Assembly: GCF_963169125.1 (NCBI RefSeq)
Contig: NC_084794.1
Span: forward strand, 230,589,219-230,653,218
Reading direction: 5' to 3'
Length of the DNA stretch: 64,000 nt
Source of the DNA: Humulus lupulus
Lineage: Eukaryota > Streptophyta > Magnoliopsida > Rosales > Cannabaceae
In this document: positions 58,984 through 64,000 of the stretch, piece by piece
Layout: every line of letters begins with the position of its first letter
Position numbering within the stretch: the first letter of the stretch is position 1
Translations under genes and position numbers: made by a program
The notes under the pieces: generated by a model
Seen by the model: the letters and a program-made list of their open reading frames with translations, nothing else
What the model was told of the DNA's origin: nothing
The model's database searches: none

Positions 58984-59274
58984 CGGCGGCTGTGGCGGTG
59001 GCTCTGGCTCTGGGCCTCCCCGTTTTGGTGAAGACCTTGACGGAGGAAGCAATATGGATCGATTAGAGGAAGAAGGTGCTACGGACGGAGTGAGGGAGAC
59101 ATCGAGTAAGAGAGGGTGGCGGAGTAAAAACAAATCGAGTGAGAGAGTGGGTCGCGGATTCAGGAACAAATCGAGTGAGAGGGAGGCGGATTGACGAAGT
59201 TGGTGCAGGAACGGACCGTGAAATTGGTCTGGGAAAAACAGCTTGATAGAAAACCCCAACAATATTATTTTCAC
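58984..59274 (-). other. CWF19L2: Probable non-coding first exon and promoter side of the CWF19-like gene
   Basis: A relatively GC-rich block with pyrimidine-rich stretches on the minus strand ends in GCCGCCG|GTATGA, a donor like those of the next four exons. The intron to 57708 would be about 1.28 kb. The 5' limit is a guess, and minus-strand 'tctttatattg' just upstream could be TATA-like. A minus frame of 98 codons (58978-59274) runs into the intron and is probably not protein. Confidence 0.6.
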
Positions 59275-61043
59275 AATATAAAGATAGATAAATTGTAATT
59301 AAATAACTGTAAAAAAAAAAATTGTTTGACAAAAGAAGAAGTAATATTTAAGCAGCCTCCCACTGCTACTTTTGAATAGTTTTGAGCACGTTTTTTTTAA
59401 TCAACGTGTATCATTTTGAGTATCTTACCCTCATTATTTTTAAATTAGGTTCAAACATCATAATTTTCACGGCATAAAAAATTAGTCATGCATATAACAT
59501 ATTTTTAAATTAATTTTTATTACTGTAAATTATTTAGAATATTTTGAAAATTTATAAAATGCTCTAAATAATTACAATATACTCGATCGTAAAAAAAATT
59601 GTAACCATACACAGATTGATAACACAAAAGAGTCACACTGATAAGACTCATTTTAAAGATCCCACCGTAGAAATTTCTTATATCTTTATTCTATTTGAAG
59701 AAAATTACTAAAGTAAAAATTTCAATTATTTTTTCAAAAAAAATAATTTTCCAAATATTTAAAATTAGTTATTGATTTTACATAGACAAAATAAAAATTA
59801 GAAGGTACTAATTAATATATAGTTTGATCCCGATAGAAACTTCTTTAAATATTAAATAAATGAGAAATATTGAACTTTTTAAAATATACTATTACATTAA
59901 AATATTATCTAATTAGTAAGTTATTTGATTAAATGAATAATACACGCAGATTTTCGCTAACTAAAAATAAAATCAATTAAAATAATAGGTTTTAAAAAAA
60001 TAAAATAAACACAAAGATTTTTTACGTGGTCCAATAATTAAATTTATGTAGTCCATAAGTCACTATTATTAAGAATTCTGAGTTAAAGCTTATAAAACAA
60101 TTTCTTAGAGCTTCAATACAAGATTTGTACATGAAAACTAAATGACTACAGTTCGGGTATCTATAGGCCTAGGTCCAGATTCTCTTCCCCATTATTTTAA
60201 AGGAAGTTACAAAACATCTTACATTTCAATTTGAAATACAAAGATATCAGTTAATGAATAAATATCTAAAACAAAATTCTTCAACTTTCGACAAATATTG
60301 GAGCTAACTCGATTGTTATCCGAGCTGAAATGATGAAGCACTTTTGAGCCAATTATTTATCTCCGATGTGACATTAATTGTCTTCCGAGCTATGCCATTT
60401 AGATTTGCTAAGCAAGCCTTTTATTATTATAATAATATTAATATCTATAATCGGGCTTATTATAATAATTTATGAGCTTACTTTTTAAGTAAAAATGGCT
60501 TTCCTCGAAATACGGTATAACAATTTCATATGTGCTCTAAAATAAATTAATAAAATCCAAGTAAAAAAATCATATTAAAAATATAATTTAATAAATATTT
60601 TCTTTGTTGTTTTTTTTCTTTATAAAATTTTTAATAATATTTCTCTCAAAAAAATTATAAGAAACAACATTTATCTTAAATTAATTTTAGAAAACTTCTA
60701 AAACAATAATAATTAATTATTATGTATGATTTGTATTCTAAAATATGCTTTTATTGTTTTAATACAAAATTTATCTTACTCTTTTTAAAATAAACATTTT
60801 TCTTGCATTATTTTTACAAAATTTCTAAAAGGTGTTTACTTTTAATTTTTTTGAGTAATGACACAAAATTTAATCATATATATATATATATATATATATA
60901 AAGAAGTGTTTAGGAGTGTAGGACGTGGATGGTGACCAAGGAATGGTTTCCATAATCAGACAATATGGAGTTGTGGAATTGAATCTTGAAACTTACATAG
61001 TTAGAGAACATGATAAACACTAAGGCCAAAGTTGTCCACTATG
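59275..61043. other. Intergenic, AT-rich, no gene supported
   Basis: Only A/T-rich sequence with a (TA)n run near 60,876-60,900. The stretch 60,000-60,500 (cgtggtccaataattaa, tccgagctgaaatgatgaagcac) reads like an old LTR-type repeat, but no boundary could be placed. Confidence 0.5.
60876..60900. repeat. (TA)n microsatellite
   Basis: Alternating A/T for about 25 bases. Confidence 0.9.
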
Positions 61044-63173
61044 TGTAACGTTTCAAATTTGCCAATAAGGCTTAGTATCTTGATTAGCGTGTCGGAAGGA
61101 CAATAATTAATTTAATTAAGTTATTACGTGGATTAAATGATTATGTGATTAGAAATGCATGTGTTAGGTGAATTAAATATGCATATGTGAGCCCATTTTT
61201 ATTAGTAGGGGCATAATTATAATTTTGGCTCGTTGAGAGTATACATGTGAATTATATGTGTGTTGTGCTTTTATACCATAGAATGTGGTGATATATCTGT
61301 GATATGTGATCCGAGACGGTCCTAGGGAGTGAAATAGCTAAATAGTCTCAACGAGGTCAAGTACCCGACTTAGGAGGAGCCTAGGGGTATTTTGGGGATA
61401 TAGTATGTGTTCATGAATTACTGGGTAAAGGGTAGTGAATTAATGTTTGTTTAAGTGTGTCGGAGATTAAATGAGGATTAATAGGAACACTCAAAAAATT
61501 AGCGGGAATGTGGCAAATGATAGGATTGCCACTAATGGCATTAAAGGATTAAGGATAGACTTAAGGCCATTTTAGACATTTTTGGGACTTAGGCAGCTGA
61601 GGATAGACTTAAGCCACAACACAATTCTGGAAACCAAAAGAAAACACAGAATCCCTCAGCCTTGTTACTCTCTCTCTCTCTCCCTCTCTTTAGTGCTTGG
61701 AGGTTTGCTGAATTTTGAGGACTTTTGGCTAAGGAATTGAAGGATTGGAGGTTTGAAGTGCTTGAGGTTAGTTCAGTGGAATTCTCAGTAAGGTAAGGGT
61801 TCAAACCTGATCTTTTCTTTGTCGATTCTACTGTGATTTTGATAAGTTTGCTTAGGTTCAAGCTTAGTTTTATTTTTTAGGTTTTGATGAGATTATGAGC
61901 TGGTTCTTGGAATGTTTTTGCTAACTAAGTTGCCTAGACATAAATTATGTGTTCAATTTTAAGTTCAGGGGTTGAATTGGGTGAGGATTTATAGGTTAGG
62001 TTAAGGAAAAACACAGAGAAATGCATGGATTTCTGGGTTTTTGGGGCTCATGTTGTGGCCCTGTTCTTCAGGCGCCGCGACCTGTGTGTGCGAAGAGGCC
62101 TGGGAAGCCCCTGAGTTTGCCCAGGCGCCGCGGGCCGTGTCCTCCAGCAGAGAGAGCTTTGCTCTCTAACTTGCAGCGGGTCGAGACCCTAGGGGGCAGG
62201 CCGCAGCTCAAATTAGGGGAAAAGGCCAAATGAAGCTCATGAACCCAAATGTTAAGGCTCTAGAAGGATTCTACTACCCGATTTAGTAGGATTCGAGGTC
62301 CCAAAGGCTAGCATTTTAATCCGAAGTTCTTAATTGGTGAGAGATTGATGGATATCTATTTATTATGGCGTTGTGACTCAGTTTTTACGTCAAAGCTCGG
62401 GTTAGGGGATCGTGCTTGGGATTGCGTTAATCTATCAGCTCGGGACACAGGTAAGAAGATTGTGTTGTGCCTGAGCAGGGCATGGCCCTATTATTTGTGT
62501 TTAATGTATGTGTGAATATCTGTGAATGCTATGCTATGTTGTGCATGCTTATGAATGAACGGCGAAGGCCGGGAACGACGTTAAGCACGCTTAGTGCAGG
62601 CCACTAGGGCAAGACCCTCCAAGAGTGTTGTATCCACTCGCTCGATGAAGACCGCGAACCCAGGGCTTGGTAAAGCACCTTGGTTGGTGTATTCCACTAT
62701 GTGTTTAGTATGTTGATTGTTTTGCTGTATATTGTTGGATTATTATGTGATTTGTTATGCGTTGAGTTTTCTTGCTAGGCTTCGACTCACGAGTGCTCTA
62801 TGGTGCAGGTAAGGGCAATGGAAATGTCGACCAACCATGAGTTGGAGAGCGTGGGGCGCGTGTACATGTTCGGCCTACCTAGCTGCCACGACTAGTGTTA
62901 TTTTGGGGAAAATATGTTGTAATAATTTTCTTTGTCGCTTAGGTCAACTGTATCTACATTTTGAGTTGCAATACATTTTCGAAACAGTATTTTGGGATCC
63001 CAAATGTATAACTTTTATGATTTTAATGAATGTCCAAATCTTGTATAATTAATGTTTTCAAATGAGTTTGTATTTCAATTTAATCACACTTTTTAACCTA
63101 AAACCTCGATTAGCGAGATTATGGCACATTTATAAATCACATGGTAACGACTCTAAGGTAGTAGGGCATTGCA
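61044..63173 (+). repeat. 5' LTR of a chromovirus-like Ty3/gypsy element
   Basis: TGTAACG ... GTAGGGCATTGCA, about 2130 bases, followed by a clear primer site. A GC-rich patch at 62,040-62,200 holds GGCGCCGCGA (62071-62080) and GGCGCCGCGG (62124-62133). The 'gtgctctatggtgcaggtaaggg' junction near 62,810 is shared with the LTR at 805-2834 (read on the minus strand). The start could be 61042 instead. Long LTRs and this primer match the Tekay/Del-type chromoviruses; that naming is inference. The open frame 62021-62233 is within the LTR. Confidence 0.85.
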
Positions 63174-63176
63174 ACT

Positions 63177-63188
63177 TGGTATCAGAGC
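63177..63188 (+). other. Primer-binding site, initiator Met-tRNA
   Basis: TGGTATCAGAGC, the standard complement of the 3' end of initiator Met-tRNA, three bases after the LTR end. Confidence 0.92.
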
Positions 63189-63590
63189 GTGCCAAGGTTT
63201 ATGGTTCCTGGAGATCGACCGAACATGTATGCTCGTTGCCAGTGACAAGCTTGACTCAGGGTTGGTCGGTATTTACTGAACTATATGCTTAGCTGCTTGT
63301 TTAAGTTGCCATGTTTGCCTGAATGTATACATAGAGCATGATGAATGTGTTTATATATGCATGATGCCAGGGCACGACCCCTTGATTGCTATATGCTTAT
63401 GTTTTGTGCGATGCGTTACTTTGTTGTGTTGTGACTGTCTGATGGGAGTGGGAGGTCGTTTTTGGATGTTGTTATCATGCCCGATGTGCGACGTCATTGA
63501 TTGCAGGCATATTGCCGTTATGCCTTGGCGATGGATCAGACTCCGCGACGATAGGGTCAAAGATGACAACTTGGGTCAGGACCTTCCACC
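63189..63590 (+). pseudogene. Leader and possible gag start of the chromovirus-like element
   Basis: About 330 bases of leader, then an ATG at 63520 starting MPWRWIRLRD with DDNLGQDLPP downstream. That fits the N-terminus of a Tekay-type gag, but the match is short. The reading frame is cut at 63591 by an inserted LTR element, and nothing further of this element is in the window. Confidence 0.45.
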
Positions 63591-64000
63591 TGTTAGGAGT
63601 GTGTCCTAAAAGCATGTAAAGACATTTGTTTTTTCAATGAATAAATAAATACAATAGTTTATTATTATTGTTATATTTAGATTGTTAAATTATTGTTTGA
63701 ATAATTTTGAAAATATCAGAAAAATTCCATATTCATTGTTGAGGATGTGATCTTGTATTAGTACGAGAGAATTAAGATCACATGAATGAATAAAAATAGT
63801 CAACAACAACAAATTAAAGTTATGGAATTCTTTAATTGGAGTTGTAAGTACAGTTTACTGAGTATCATAATGATAAATATAATCTAGATTCGGATTATTG
63901 ATGTGGAAAGACATCTCGGTAAAGGTACTTTATATAATATGATTATATATGACATTGATCGATATGAATTAGAGTCTTTATCCAAAAACCATTTAACAAT
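63591..64000 (+). mobile_element. Start of a nested LTR element, runs off window
   Basis: TGTTAGGAGTGTGTCCTAAAAGC begins abruptly inside the gag start, with ccacc (63586-63590) as the likely left TSD. The A/T-rich sequence that follows looks like a copia-type LTR. Neither the right end nor any coding part is visible. Confidence 0.65.

Noticed and set aside
58978..59274. Minus-strand 98-codon frame at the start of the CWF19-like gene
   Set aside because: Reads through the GTATGA donor; Ser/Pro/Leu-rich without homology. Treated as leader exon.
62021..62233. Plus-strand 70-codon frame in the GC-rich patch
   Set aside because: Within an LTR; its GC-rich codons reflect the local motif patch.
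1..64000. tRNA, rRNA or CRISPR loci
   Set aside because: No such sequence patterns seen by eye; the repeats present are LTRs, tandem arrays and microsatellites.

Overview
This is eukaryotic plant DNA, most likely from a dicot with a retrotransposon-rich genome. Reasons: AT-rich sequence, GT-AG introns, several Ty1/copia and Ty3/gypsy LTR retrotransposons nested in one another with 5-bp target-site duplications (TSDs), and one intron-rich housekeeping gene. No bacterial-style genes, rRNA, tRNA genes or CRISPR arrays were seen. The species cannot be fixed from the sequence.

Layout. (1) 1-10137: a nest of elements. A Tat-type Ty3/gypsy copy (gypsy A, 2835-9005; pol remnant, antisense gene, 3' LTR) is broken on its left by a reverse-oriented chromovirus-like LTR (805-2834), itself broken by the end of another LTR (1-804). 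A further LTR-like piece (9006-10137) follows. (2) 10138-29965: a decayed Ty1/copia element (copia C1). It carries a nearly complete second copy of the same family in opposite orientation (copia C2, 14716-24590, TSD aaaac) and a solo gypsy LTR (25583-27001, TSD cttac). (3) 30182-44900: a full-length Tat-type gypsy element (gypsy B, TSD gttag) with both LTRs, gag-pol, a spliced gene on the opposite strand, and a solo LTR (37106-39018, TSD agagt) precisely inside the integrase. (4) 44906-48250: a decayed transposon-associated coding unit on the minus strand. (5) 48250-53180: mostly non-coding, with a RING-H2 finger remnant at about 49,860-50,054. (6) 53301-59274: the only clearly intact host gene, a CWF19-like splicing factor on the minus strand. 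Ten coding exons join without a frame error into 758 codons, preceded by a probable non-coding exon. (7) 61044-64000: the 5' LTR, Met-tRNA primer site and leader of a chromovirus-like gypsy element, interrupted at 63591 by another LTR element that runs off the window.

Most interesting: two diverged gypsy elements share an antisense, intron-containing gene downstream of pol, with the same intron at the same place. A copy of the polypurine tract sits at its 3' side and tandem-repeat arrays lie on its promoter side. Those arrays use motifs also found in the family's LTRs. This looks like a conserved module carried by the retrotransposons, and it is the best candidate for an under-described system. 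All coding parts of the transposable elements in the window carry stops or frameshifts; the CWF19-like gene does not.
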